DNA of 64,000 bases from Batillaria attramentaria. Lineage: Eukaryota > Mollusca > Gastropoda > Batillariidae. Shown here piece after piece: positions 1 to 11,960 of the stretch. Position numbers and translations under genes: made by a program. Under the pieces are notes generated by a model. The model was not told where the DNA came from. It did no database searches and saw only the letters and a program-made list of their open reading frames with translations. The stretch is from contig JACVVK020000285.1 in the NCBI GenBank assembly GCA_018292915.2, positions 794,875-858,874 on the forward strand, given 5' to 3'. Each line of letters starts with the position of its first letter. Positions within the stretch are counted from its first letter, which is position 1.

Positions 1-1118
1 TTCGAGACTGGTGCCGATAGAAATGGGTCAGGGATTCTTTACCTTAGTTACTTTTTTTGATTAGCTGATAATCGAGCTAAACCGGGTACGTTTTAATTAC
101 CAGAGAGAGAGAAAGAGAGAGCACCCAGTATCCATTTCTTTTTGTTGTGACTGGGCCCGCTTGGTAAAAACTAATCAGGTCTACGTGATATATGCCCGCT
201 GACGCCGCCAGCGTGTCCCGTCTTCGGGGTGTCTGCTGCGGGGTATTGGACGTTTCACACCACTGCGATACATGACCGCGAGCGGCGTCCGTGGCGAAGT
301 GTTCTCAGAAGTATTAATCCACAGAGAGTTATTTTTTGGGTTTTTTTGTTTTGTTTTTGTTTTGTTTTGTTAAACAAGAAGCGCCAAAGTTGTCACGCAC
401 CAAACAGTTAAGGAAAGAATTTAATTAAAGATTCGTAGCTATGAAGGTAACGACTTAAGGGTATTTAAACAAACAGTGCGATACACATCAAGAAAGTGGA
501 GAAAACTCAGATGCGAGGTGAGGTTTTGTGTACAATGTTTGCTTCTTTGGTCAGTTACCACCTCAGCACCCCCCCCCCCCCCCGCCAAGTTACCAGAACC
601 TTGATACCAAGGTGTTTCAGAGAGATATATATATATTTGTTTAGTCCATGCTTTCAACGGTCACAGCTGCTCGTACGCCATGGCGCCTAAACTGTTTAAG
701 AAGGAATTTTTTCCTTCCATTCTTCCCTTCCTTTGTTGTTGTTGTTGTTTCGTCCGTCTTTCATCGTTTGCCAAATTCTTTTTAATTATTTGCATGTTTA
801 CGATGCGCATTTCATAATAATAAATCGTACAAGCTGTGCCGTCAGACGCTTATCATTTTGTGGTTAACGTGTGCATGCACATGTTTATTATCAGCGAAAA
901 AATCATTGCAGGACGGAAATTTATATAACACTCAATGAGCATAAACAAGCTGAGCTACTAGTATACTAGTATCGATCAGGGTGAAACAAACACAGTGTAA
1001 CCGTATTGCAACGGCAGACGAAATTAATCCTAAAATCTAATTAATCAATAAGAGAGAGAGAGAGAGAGATTAAATGGAAACTGCACAGACGACGGTTCAC
1101 AATAAAAAAAAAAATTAA
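1..1118. other. Non-coding stretch, no gene recognised
   Basis: AT-rich sequence with short simple repeats: GA tracts near 101-121 and 1050-1068, a C run near 567-583 and a GTT tract near 734-750. The segment near 95-160 resembles 1398-1440: both have a GA-rich tract followed by GCACCCAG and an ACTGGGCCCG motif, so they are probably fragments of one dispersed repeat. I see no open frame with coding character. Confidence 0.6.
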
Positions 1119-1119
1119 C

Positions 1120-1318
1120 AGTGTTGGGTTGGTGTGCGGAACAGAACTAAGAACATTTCCTTTTTAATTTTTTCCATGATTTTAATGGTTCATCTCTTCC
1201 TCGCACGACTTCGAACATTCTCACGTGCGTAACACTATTGACCGACCCTCCTTGCATTTAGAACGTGGTCCTCATGTTCCACGCGACAAGGTGTCAAGCT
1301 GGCTACTCGGCCTTGATC
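1120..1318 (+). repeat. Dispersed repeat, copy A (partner at 11961-12168)
   Basis: About 200 bp aligns by eye with 11961-12168 in the same orientation. Both start at CAGTGTTGGG and share blocks such as CTAAGAACATT, ACGTGGTCCTC and CACGCGAC before a common GGCCTTGA end. Divergence is considerable, with many substitutions and small indels. The two copies sit on either side of the satellite array. Confidence 0.6.
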
Positions 1319-1513
1319 ATGGGGCACCTGGGAGTATAGGCGGCCTAGTGGTTAGAAGAGTGCTCTCGTTCTCTCTCTCTCTGCTTTCACCGTGCTTTAC
1401 CAGAGAGAGAGAGAGCACCCAGCGTATACACTGGGCCCGATCAGATCAAAAGCACTGCTAAAAAGGGGCGGAGCATCAATTCCTGTGCCACCGTGCTTGG
1501 GTCGGCTGTAACG

Positions 1514-1628
1514 AAGGGACTTGGCGGCTGTCAGACGATGAGATCAAAAGGAAATGGGCGGAGCTGTAAGAGGCGAAGGGATTTGGCGGCTGTCAGACGA
1601 TGAGATCAAAAGGAAATGGGCGGAGCTC
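1514..1628 (+). repeat. 62-bp tandem duplication
   Basis: Two nearly identical copies of a 53-nt block, GAAGGGA(C/T)TTGGCGGCTG through GGGCGGAGCT, begin at about 1514 and 1576 and are separated by a 9-nt link. This is a local duplication with no coding signal. The next 550 bp hold nothing I recognise. Confidence 0.75.
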
Positions 1629-2204
1629 CAAGTCCCCTGCTACCAGCCAAGTGAGACGAGAGAGCAAAGCCGCGGCGACTACCCGACAACAATTAAGCGG
1701 GTGCCCCTTCTTGGCGGGACGAGCCAGCCATACTGGAAACCAGTTAACTGTTTTAGCGGCTCCAACGCATAAGAGACGGAGGACACCAAATAACCGGCTA
1801 AATACAATAATTATGTTCAGTTTAAACCGGGCAATGCCTTTTGCTGGGAACCCAGTAAAGATTTGACATGTTTTATATTTACTATTTAGCTGTTATTTCA
1901 CATCAAGCTGTTGTATACCGGACGAGTATTTTGATTCAAGATGCAAATCAACCCTGGATATTAAAAAAGGGTCGGAATACCAACAGCTTGATGGGGTGTA
2001 AATGCTTTTATAATATAATCCTTTTCGGGGGCCACTTTATGGAATATTTTGAACGTTTATCGTACTAAAAACTGACAGCCGTGACCGGCTGCACATAGCA
2101 GACGAAGGAGTTTGTACGCCGGGAGATCACGGAGCCGACAGAATAAGGTGCGTCTTTTTATGCAAGCAATGTCAATTCACTCAAGAAATGAAGACACATA
2201 CAAG

Positions 2205-2346
2205 GGTGGGTGGGTGGGTGTTTTGGGGTTTAACGTCCTTTTCCATCACATACGGGTGATAACAAAGACCGGGCAACAATGAAAAAGCCAGCACAAATAA
2301 TTATTAGAAGTTCAACGCTCTACCATTCGGCCACCACGGCTCCCCG
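2205..2346 (-). repeat. tRNA-derived SINE (family 1), minus strand
   Basis: Reading the minus strand there is a tRNA-like head with a GGCCGAATGGTAGAGCG A-box region. A body with GTCTTTG..ATCACCCGTATG follows, then a 3' end GGACGTTAAACCCC. The same order occurs near 11733, 14896, 17545, 20884, 32333 and 55120. The B-box region of this copy is eroded. Confidence 0.75.
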
Positions 2347-2639
2347 AAGAAGACACAAACATGCTAACGCTTTGAAGGAGATGCAAGTTTGCAAGGTAAA
2401 TTCGAAACCGACCAAGCACAGCTAAGTCTGTTCACACCAGCATGGTGTCTCGTGTAGTCGCGCAACATGAAGCTTCCCGAGTGTTTATTCTAATCTTCTT
2501 AACTTCTAGTACGTGTGCACTGACTGAAGTGCCCACACACCAGCTGCTACATTTTATAATGAATCAGACGATTCAAGAAGCTTCTGCTGGACCGGAGATC
2601 TAGACAAGGAATACGCTATGACTGGAGAAATTTTAGATG

Positions 2640-2945
2640 ACAAGATGCATTTTTTTTTTCGTAAAGAAACAGTGGTGTTTTTTGGGGTTTTTTTTTCCTT
2701 CGTGACAAAAACAATTTTTTTCACGACAAAACAGTTGTTTCGCGAAAAAGGAAAAATTGTCGCAAAAACGTCATTTTTTTCCGCGAAAAACGGCGATTGT
2801 CTATTTCGCAAATATATTTGAATTTTTCGTGAAAAAAATTCTTGAGGAAAAACTGACTTTTTTCGCGAAAAAAAAATCTTTCGTTCCGACTTTTTCTCGG
2901 AAAACTTTTTTTTCCCGCAAAAACAAACAACAAACCAACAAAAAC
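2640..2945. repeat. Cluster of T-run/CGCG/A-run palindromes
   Basis: A 300-bp block contains many imperfect palindromes of the form TTTTTCGCGAAAAA (for example near 2737, 2777 and 2863), plus variants TTTCGTGAAAA and TTCGCAAA at irregular 20-40 nt spacing. Both strands can be read as open frames of Phe, Lys and Arg, but this follows from the composition. Confidence 0.6.
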
Positions 2946-4073
2946 AGTTTTTCCCTTCACGACAAGTGCACGAACTGTGGTCAGTATCCATTTTACAATT
3001 AACTTAGTGCAAAAAAGCAAGCAAACAAACAAAAAACCCCAACAACTGACGGCTCTTGATGCTTCCGTTTTTGTGGTGATTCAACAGGCATGACAATTGT
3101 GATAAACATGTTTACATGACATCAAAGTGAATGACAACTGTTCCGTTTGAAGTTCGTTGAAACTGCATAGTTACAACTTTATTTGACTCAAAGCTATGAA
3201 GAAAGCCAAATGTGGAAAAATGTTTTCAAAAATGTTTGGAAGAAGATTTTGCAGGGAAAAATATGGACTAGCACTGGTGGAATGTGAAATGCTTTTGAAA
3301 CGGAACATTTCCTGAATCAGCCCTTCAGTTAGCCGCCTTTAATTCTTGGATGGTGAAGAAAATAGTCCATAGAAACGACTGCAGCACTAACTGATTCTTT
3401 GTTTTTGTTGTGAGTGCTGCTCGTGCACACACGAGATACTCAGGACCAAAAGGTGTCCTCTGTTCTAACTGTTTTGCGATACGTGGGGGAGAGGATGTGA
3501 AACTCCGATTTTTCAAGATTTATTTCCGTCCGTGTCAGGGGTCGACCTCAATACCCGTGAACAGCCACTAAGGTCTGATCGCTGTGTGAGGTTTATCGCG
3601 CACAGACAGACAGTAGCTGTTGTTTTATAATAATAGAAGATAGACGAGAAGGACAGGGAGGAAGATGAAGAGAAGAAGAGGGAGAGAGACAGAAAGGGCT
3701 GGTTTGGCTGGCGCACCTGACCAAATATTCGCAGGATTGTAAAATACTTTACTGATTATTTTTTTTACCCATGGCGGTGGTAGCCAATGTTTCAGACGCT
3801 GGATATAGGCCTACCGCGGTTTTCCCCCCAGCGGCTCCCAAGACCCCCAATCGAAATTTAGGGTTTTCGGTGATTCAAACACCAATGACAGACAGGAATA
3901 CATAAGTGCGAGTTTGGATGCAAGCATTTTTGTGATTGGCTGATTGCTTGTTGTGTTTGACCTTGCTTTGTTTGCTTTATATCACCCACAGATTTTAACA
4001 TGTATGCGAATGGTAGCGATGATCCTAAATGTAAAACATTTGCATTTCTTTTTGTTTTATTCACACGGGATAA
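2946..4073. other. Non-coding stretch, no gene recognised
   Basis: AT-rich flank of the satellite array. A GA-rich tract lies near 3640-3700. No splice-bounded exon or conserved motif was seen. Confidence 0.55.
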
Positions 4074-4663
4074 AGGTCTGCACCGGATTCAGCTTCATTT
4101 AGTGGGATACCGACACGCAATGAATGTCTGCATCGGAATCAGCTTCATTTAATCGGGTATCAACACGGAGTGAATGTCTGCACGGGATTCAGCTTCATCC
4201 AGTGGGATACCGACACGGGATAAAGGTCTGCACCGAATTCAGTTTCATTTAGTGGGGATACCGACACGGGATAAAGGTGTCCACCAGATTCAGCTTCATT
4301 TAGTGGGATTCGAACACGAAGCGAATGTCTGCGCCGGATACAGCTTCATTTAGTGGGATACTGACACGAAATAAAGGTCTGCGCCTGATTCAGCTTCATT
4401 TAGTGGGAATCGAACACGGAGCGAATGTCCTGCGCCGGATTCAGCTTCATTTAGTGGGATGCCGACACGGAGTGAATGTCTGCGCCGGATTCAGCTTCAT
4501 TTAGTGGGATACCGACACGGGATAAAGGTCTGCACCGGATTCAGCATAATTTACTGGGTATCAACACGCAATGAATGTCTGCATCGGAAACAGCTTCATT
4601 TAGTCGGGTATTACACGCAATGAATGTCTGCATCGAAATCAGCTTCATTTCGTCGGCTGTTAA

Positions 4664-4905
4664 CACGTTCTCTAGTGCCATGTTCACGTCAAAATTAAAG
4701 CGCTTAAGCCCAGACGCGCATTCCCGGTAAAAGCCTTGTCAGTGATCAAGTTCAGCATCATCAAGGCACGTGTCAGTGTCGTCAGTGTCTACGTTACATC
4801 CGATCCCATTTAGTAAAGCTTATTTTTGGTGATAATATTTATTACGGCCGCGGTGAACACGTATTTAGGACAGGAAAAAATGCCAGCATTGAAATAGATT
4901 TAGTT
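4664..4905 (+). repeat. Intercalated satellite segment, right half only
   Basis: Starts at GTTCTCTAGTGCC, directly after a truncated 50-bp unit, and runs through a block with GGTAAAAGCCTTGTCA to a TTTAGGACAGG motif before 50-bp units resume. It corresponds to the second half of the segment seen whole at 7372-7740 and 9575-9950. Confidence 0.75.
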
Positions 4906-5608
4906 TTACGTGTATTAACACGGAATCAATGTCTGTATCGGAATCAGCTTCATTTAGTCGGGTAATCAACACGCAATGAATGTCTGCATCGGAATCAGCT
5001 TCATTTAGTCGGGTATCAACACGCAATGGATTATCGGAATCGGCTTCTATTAGTCGGGTATCAACACGCAATGGATGTCTGCACCGGAATCAGCTTCATT
5101 TAGTCGGGTATCAAACACGCAATGAATGTCTGTCCATCGGAATCGGCTTCATTTATTCGGGTATCAACACGCAATGAATGTTCTGCATCGGAATCGGCTC
5201 ATTTAGTCGGGTATCAACACGCAATGGATGTCGGCATCGGAATCAGCTTCCATTTAGTCGGGTATCAAACACGGAGTGAATGTGTGCACCGGATTCAGCT
5301 TCATTTGGTGGTATACCGACACGGGATAAAGGTCTGCACCGGATTCAGCTTCATTTAGTGGAAATACCGACACGGGATGAAGGTCTGCACCGGATTCCGC
5401 TTCATTTACTGGGATTCGAACACGGAGCAGAATGTCTGCGCCGGATTCAGCTTCATTTAGCGGGATACGAACGCGGAGTGAATGTCCTGCGCCGGATTCA
5501 GCTTCATTTAGTGGATACCGACACGGATAAAGGTCTGCACCGGATTCAGCTTCATTTAGTGGGATACCGACACGGGATAAAGTCTGCACACTGATTCAGC
5601 TTCATTTA

Positions 5609-6012
5609 GGCCCGATGCAACACGAGCGTCGGCGTCAGCACCATGAAGCAAGCAGCGAAGGCTGTCTCGCATCATACGCCTCGCGTGAGCACGCGGTGTG
5701 CGCCGTTTGCATGCACACTTGGCTTCGGCGTCATTCGCCTGCACGGCCTGTTCGCTGAGTCCCAACACTGCACGCGCTGGACCCACACCTGCTTTCTGAT
5801 TGGCTGAAACCAAGTCTGCAGCGCGGCGTCAGAGCAGAAATAGGACATGTTCTATACGCGGCGTCAAAGGATTCCGCCGCCTGGCATCATTGATGCCGTT
5901 GCCTGTCGCCAGGCGCCGATGTCATGCACACGTGGCGGCGCCTTGAAACTGTCGCCGGGAGTCAGATCCGCCGCTCGGCATCATGACGCTGACGCTCGTG
6001 TGGCATCGGGCC
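5609..6012 (+). mobile_element. Harbinger/PIF-type MITE, copy 1 (404 bp)
   Basis: Terminal inverted repeats start GGCCCGATGC and end GCATCGGGCC, continuing for about 28 bp with small mismatches (ACACGAGCGTC followed by CGTCA). It is flanked by a 3-bp direct repeat TTA (5606-5608 and 6013-6015), the duplication typical of PIF/Harbinger elements. The interior is GC-rich and non-coding. It lies inside the satellite array. A second copy in opposite internal orientation is at 17726-18124. Confidence 0.88.
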
Positions 6013-6281
6013 TTACTGGGTATCAACACGCAATGAATGTTTGCATCGGAATCAGCTTCATTTAGTCGGGTATTAAGACGCATTGAATGTCTGCATCGGA
6101 ATCGGTATCATTTCGTCGGCTGTTAACACGCAATGAATGTCTGCATCGGAATCAGCTTCATTTCGTCGGCTGTTAACGCGCAATGAATGTCTGCATCGGA
6201 ATCAGCTTCATTTCGTCGGCTGTTAACACGCAATGAATGTCTGCTTCGGAATCAGCTTCATTTAGTCGGGTATCAACACGC

Positions 6282-6411
6282 AATGAAATTCTTAAAACCG
6301 GTCCAAACATTCGAGAGGGCACACATTACTTGTACGCATGATTTGTCGTATTGCATTACTTACGGTACGGGAAGATGCTGTGTGTGCGTGAATACGGCTC
6401 ACCCTTGGGAT
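6282..6411 (+). repeat. Intercalated satellite segment, left half only
   Basis: Runs from TTCTTAAAACCGGTCC to GAATACGGCTCACCC and then returns to a 50-bp unit. It is the complementary half of 4664-4905; the complete segment at 7372 and 9575 joins the two halves. Confidence 0.75.
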
Positions 6412-7371
6412 ACGAACACGGAGTGAATGTCTGCGCCGGATTCAGCTTCATTTAGTGGGATACCGACACGCAATAAATGTCTGCATCGGAATCAGCTTCA
6501 TTTAATCGGGTATCAACACGCAATGAATGTCTGCATCGAAATCAGCTTCATTTAGTCGGGTATCACCACGCAATGAATGTCTACATCGGAATCGGCTTCA
6601 TTTAGTGGGGTATCAACACGCAATGAATGTCTGCATCGGAATCGGCTTCATTTAGTTGGGTATCAACACGGACTGAATGTCTGCACGGGATTCAGCTTCA
6701 TTTAGTGGGATACCGACACGGGATAAAGGTCTGCACCGGATTCAGCATAATTTACTGGGTATCAACACGCAATGGATGTCGGCATCGGAATCAGCTTCAT
6801 TTAGTCTGGTATCAACACGCAATGAATGTATGCATCGGAATCAGCTTCATTTAGTCGGGTATCAACATGGAGTGAATGTCTGCACCGGATTCAGCTTCAT
6901 TTAGTGGAATACCGACACGGGATGAAGGTCTGCACCAGATACAGCCTCATTTAGTGGGATACGAACACGGAGTCAATGTCTGCGCCGGATTCAGCTTCAT
7001 TTAGTGGGATACCGACACGGGATAAAGGTCTGCACTGGATTCAGCTTCATTTACTGGGTATCAACACGCAATGAATGTTTGCATCGGAATCAGCTTCATT
7101 TCGTCTGCTGTTAAGACGCAATGAATGTCTGCATCGGAATCAGCTTCATTTCGTCGGCTGTTAACACGCAATGACTGTCAACATCGGAATCAGCTTCATT
7201 TCGTCTGCTGTTAACACGCAATGAATGTCTGCATCGGAATCAGCTTCATTTCGTCGGCTGTTAACACGCAATGACTGTCAACATCGGAATCAGCTTCATT
7301 TCGTCGGCTGTTAACACGCAATGAATGTCTGCATCGGAATCAGCTTCATTTAGTCAGGTATCAACAAGCAA

Positions 7372-7740
7372 TTGAAATTCTTAAAACCGGTCCAAACATT
7401 CGAGAGGGCACACATTACTTGTATTCATGATTTGTCGCATTGCATTACTCACGGTACGGGAAATGCCGTGTGTGCGTGAATACGGCTCACCCGTTCTCTA
7501 GTGTCCATGTTCAGTCAAATATAAAGCGCTCAATCCCAGACGCGCATTCCCGGTAAAAGCCTTGTCAACTGGTCAAGTTCAGTATTATCAAGGGCACGTA
7601 TTCAGTGAGTGTCTACGTTACATCCGATCCCATTTAGTGAAGCGTATTTTTTGGTGATAATATTTATTCCGGTCGTGTGGACACTTATTTAGGACAGGAA
7701 AAAAAATGCCAGCATTGAAAATAGATTTAGTTTTACGTGT
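7372..7740 (+). repeat. Intercalated satellite segment, complete copy
   Basis: Contains both halves (TTCTTAAAACCGG through GGCTCACCC, then GTTCTCTAGTG through TTTTACGTGTATTAACACGG), followed by diverged units slightly longer than 50 bp. It recurs about 2.2 kb later at 9575-9950, which indicates a higher-order repeat. Confidence 0.8.
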
Positions 7741-9574
7741 ATTAACACGGAATAAATGTCAGTCTGCATCGGCCTCGGAATCAGTTTCATTTAGTCGGGT
7801 TTCAATACGCAGTGAATGTCTGCGTCGGCGGAATCAGCTTCGTTTAGACGGATATCGCCGGACACGCTATAAATGTCTGCCGGCTTCGGAATCACCTTCA
7901 TTTAATCGGGTATCAACACGCAATGAATGTCTGCATCGGAATCGGCTTCATTTAGTCAGGTATCAACACGCAGTGGATGTCGGCATCTGAATCAGCTTCA
8001 TTTAGTCTGGTATCAACACGCAATGAATGTTTGCATCGGAATCAGCTTCATTTAGTCGGGTATTAACACGCAATGAATATCTGCATCGGAATCACCTTCA
8101 TTTAATCGGGTATCAACACGCAATGAATGTCTGCATCGGAATCAGCTTCATTTAGTGGGATGCCGACACGGGATAAAGGTCTGCACCGCATTCAGCTTCA
8201 TTTATTGGGATACCGACACGCAATGAATGTCTGCATCGGAATCAGCTTCATTTAGTCGGTTATCAACACGCAATGAATGTCTGCATCGGAATCGGCTTCA
8301 TCTAGTCGGGTATCAACACGCAATGAATGTCTGCATCGGAATCGGCTTCATTTAGTCGGGTATCAACACGCAATGAATGTCTGCATCGGATTCAGCTTCA
8401 TTTAGTCGGTATCACCACGCAATGGATGTCTACATCGGAATCTGCTTCATTTAGTCGGGTATCAATACGCAACAATGAATGTTTGCATCGGAATCAGTTT
8501 CATTTAGTCGGGTATAAACACGGAGTGAATGTCTGCACCGGATTCAGCTTCATTTAGTTGGATACCGACACGGGATAAAGGTCTGCACCGGATACAGCTT
8601 CATTAGTGGGATTCGAACACGGAGCGAATGTCTGCGCCAGATTCAGCTTCAGCATTTAGTTGGATACTGATACGGGATAAAGGTCTGCACCGGATTCAGC
8701 TTCATTTAGTGGGATTCGAACACGGAGCGAATGTCTGCACCGGATTCAGCTTCATTTAGTTGGATACCGACACGGGATAAAGGTCTGCACCGGATTCAGC
8801 TTCATTAGTGGGATTCGAACACGGAGCGAATGTCTGCGCCAGATTCAGCTTCAGCATTTAGTTGGATACCGATACCGGATAAAGGTCTGCACCGGATTCA
8901 GCTTCATTTAGTGGGATTCGAACACGGAGCGAATGTCTGCACCGGATTCAGCTTCAATGAGTGGGATACCGACACGGGATAAAAGTCTGCACCGGATTCA
9001 GCTTCATTTAGTGGGATACGAACGCGGATGTGAATGTCTGCGCCGGATTGAGCTTCATTTAGTGGGATACGAACACGTAGTGAATGTCTGCGCCGGATTC
9101 AGCTTCATTTAGTGGGATACGACCACGGAGTGAATGTCTGCGCCGGATTCAGCTTCATTTAGTGGGATACGACCACGGAGTGAATGTCTGCGCCGGATTC
9201 AGCTTCATTAAGTGGGGTACCGACACGGGATAAAGGTCTGCACCGGATTCAGCTTCATTTAGTGGGGATTCGAACACGGAGCGAATGTCTGCACCGGATT
9301 CAGCTTCATTTACTGGGTATCAACACGCAATGATGTCTGCATCGGAATCAGTCTCATTTAGTCGGGTATCAACACGCAATGAATGTCTGCATCGGAATCA
9401 GTCTCATTTAGTCGGGTATCAACACGCAATGAATGTCTGCATCGGAATTAGCTTCATTTAGTCGGCTGTTAACACGCAATGACTGTCAACATCGGAATCA
9501 GCTTCATTTCGTCGGCTGTTAACACGCAATGAATGTCTGCATCGGAATCAGCTTCATTTAGTCAGTATCAACAA

Positions 9575-9950
9575 GCAATTGAAATTCTTAAAACCGGTCC
9601 AAACATTCGAGAGGGCACACATTACTTGTATTCATGATTTGTCGCATTGCATTACACACGGTACGGGAAATGCCGTGTGTGCGCGAATACGGCTCACCCG
9701 TTCTCTAGTGCCATGTTCAGTCAAATATAAAGCGCTCAAGCCCAGACGTGCATTCCCGGTAAAAGCCTTGTCAACTGATCAAGTTCAGCATCATCAAGGC
9801 ACGTGTTCAGTCAGCGTCTACGATACATCCGATCCCATTTAGTGAAGCTTATTTTTGGTGATGATATTTATTTCGGCCGCGTGGACACTTATTTAGGTCA
9901 GGAAAAAAAAAATGCCAGCATTGAAAATAGATTTAGTTTTACGTGTATTA
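9575..9950 (+). repeat. Intercalated satellite segment, complete copy 2
   Basis: Near-identical to 7372-7740, with a few indels. The same diverged, longer satellite units follow it, so the duplicated block includes its neighbours. Confidence 0.8.
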
Positions 9951-10562
9951 ACACGGAATAAATGTCAGTCTGAGTCAGCCTCGGAACCAGTTTCATTCAG
10001 TCTGGTATTAATACGCAGTGAATGTCTGCATCGGCGGAATCAGCTTCGTGTATACGGATATCGTCGGACACGCTATAAATGTCTGCCGGCATCGGGAATC
10101 AGCTTCATTTAGTCGGGCATTAACACGCAATGAATGTCTGCATCGGAATCAGTTTCATTAGTCGGGTATCAACACGCAATGAATCTCTGCATCGGAATCA
10201 GCTGCATTTAGTGGGATACCGACACGGGATAAAGGTCTGCACCGGATTCAGCTTCATTTAGTCGGATTTGAACACAGAGCGAATGTCTGCCCCAGGATTC
10301 AGCTTCATTTAGTGGGATACGAACACGGAGTGAATGTCTGCGCCGGATTCAGCTTCATTTAGTGGGATACTGACGCGGGATAAAGGTCTGCACCGGATTC
10401 AGCTTCATTTACTAGGTATCAACACGCAATGAATGACTGCATCAGAATCAGCTTCATTTAGTCGGGTATGTCTGCATGGGAATCAGCTTCATTTCGTCGG
10501 CTGTTAACACGCAATGAATGTTTGCATCGGAATCAGCTTCATTGAGTCGGGTATCAACACGG

Positions 10563-10617
10563 GTATCCCACTAAATCAAGCTGAATCTGGTGCAGACATT
10601 CAGTCCGTGTTGATACC
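10563..10617 (-). repeat. Inverted satellite unit at the array end
   Basis: One unit reads in reverse (GGTATCCCACTAAAT .. ATTCAGTCCGTGTTG) between forward units. It forms a palindromic junction in which GGGTATCAACACG is followed at once by its inverted partner. All other units in the array run forward. Confidence 0.8.
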
Positions 10618-10790
10618 CGACTGAATGTCTGCACTGGATTCATCTTCAATTAGTGGGATACCGACACGGAATATAATTATGTCCGCACCAGATTCAGCAT
10701 CTTTTAGTCGGTTACGTACACTGAGTAAACTTCTGTGCCGGGTTACCAACACGGACTGAATGCCGTCTGCCCCGGAATCAGCTTCATTAA

Positions 10791-11131
10791 TAAAGAAATC
10801 ACATTTATTAGCGTTTTTCAGTCCCATTTTCTGCCGCAAAATGTTCGTGGGATAAATGTTATGTAAGATTCTACAATGATGTAGGTCTTAATCTGGTTTC
10901 TTTTGTGCAGTTAATAGCCACTGACCAGTGCAGATTGCGTAGACCATATTTGCCATACCAAAATCGAACGGAACAAGACACAATTGTGCCTGACTTTGAC
11001 AATAACAATCGTATATCTTGTGGGGATGTCTTCGTCTATTTCGTATATGACCCGGGGGGAGGGGGGGGGGCATGTTTTAAAACTTGCCACGATAAGACAC
11101 AGCATGCTACAGTGGTTTGACTTAATCCCAC

Positions 11132-11166
<35 letters not shown>

Positions 11167-11732
11167 CACAAGAGAGAGAGAGAGAGAGAGAGACTCAGAC
11201 TCAGACATTTAATGCTCTTCAGGCATCCGCCCATAAACAATGATTACAAACATATATGAATACTGCGTAACATAAAACAAAAATAGCAAAGCTGGAATCC
11301 AGCCTTAGTCCGATGCGGAAATCCTACAGTCAGTAATGTCTTTAGGATTTACAATTTTGATTTGTCTCACACTTTACAAGGATGATTCCTGGTCGCACGA
11401 TCAGCAACCTAAGTATTGTCTGATTAGATTTACGATGACCCGCCTGTCCTCGTTCCACGTCTCAGCAACACGTCATAGTCCGAACGTTTCACTGGTGGTC
11501 GTACTCTTATGGATATGAGGAGGGTACGGTCCTGTAGACGCAGCTGCTTGAGGAGGGGGGGGGGGTTTCAAAATTGCCGCAATAAGGCTAAGGGTGCTAC
11601 TATACTTTCAGATGTGCACGCATTGACGGACTCCAATAGGAAGTGGGGGCAGTTTTTCAGCACGGTTTTGTCGCGGCCGGTTTCTGGACACTGTGTGAAC
11701 TCTGCAACTGACCGTGGGTGTGACAGAGTTGG
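10791..11732. other. Non-coding stretch with GA microsatellites
   Basis: Contains (GA)n tracts at about 11134-11163 and 11172-11191, a G-rich run near 11053-11070 and a G run near 11555-11566. No gene recognised. Confidence 0.6.
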
Positions 11733-11907
11733 GGAGCCGGGGTGGCCGAATGGTAGAGCGTTGGACTTATGATGCTCGGGTCGTGAGTTCGTATCCCGGC
11801 TGGGGCCAAATATTTGTACTGGCTTTTTCATCGTTGCCCCGTCTTTGATATCACCCGTATGTGGTGGAAAAGGACGTTAAATCCCCAAACACCCACCCCC
11901 ACCCCCT
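11733..11907 (+). repeat. tRNA-derived SINE (family 1), plus strand
   Basis: One of the best preserved copies. The head is GGAGCCGGGGTGGCCGAATG with an A-box-like TGGCCGAATGGTAGAGCG. The B-box-like GGTCGTGAGTTCGTATCCC follows, then a body with GCCCCGTCTTTGATATCACC and a tail GTGGTGGAAAAGGACGTTAAA. The tail ends in C/A-rich sequence. The tRNA-like part lacks a foldable acceptor stem, so this is a SINE head and not a tRNA gene. Confidence 0.85.
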
Positions 11908-11960
11908 GTAAAAAAATTTCGCACGTCGGAAAGCTTTTTGTTGGGAGCTTAGATCTTTAA

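Larger units (their letters stand above)
4074..10790. repeat. 50-bp-unit satellite array with higher-order structure
   Basis: About 6.7 kb of tandem units with a 50-bp period; repeated AATGAATGTCTGC anchors fall exactly 50 nt apart, for example in 8223-8273. The invariant core is CAGCTTCATTT. At least three variants are interspersed: one with TCGGGTATCAACACGCAATG, one with GGGATACCGACACGGGATAAAGG, and one with CGTCGGCTGTTAACACGC. Many units carry 1-3 nt indels, so the long open frames across the array are by-products of a period with few stops. A second, non-homologous segment of up to about 350 bp recurs inside the array, and a Harbinger-type MITE interrupts it at 5609-6012. There are no unique spacers, so it is not a CRISPR array. 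Confidence 0.95.

Noticed and set aside
4865..8557. Many open frames of 60-110 codons, both strands, inside the satellite (SASESASF.. and LNEAESGAD.. patterns)
   Set aside because: They follow from a 50-bp tandem unit with few stops; indels switch the frame, and no start, splice or domain signal supports translation.
4074..10790. CRISPR-like appearance of regularly spaced repeats
   Set aside because: Units are head-to-tail without unique spacers, and the context is eukaryotic.
11733..11820. Possible tRNA genes (A- and B-box sequences here and at 38831, 55833, 63355)
   Set aside because: No closed cloverleaf, and they are followed by conserved SINE bodies at many loci.
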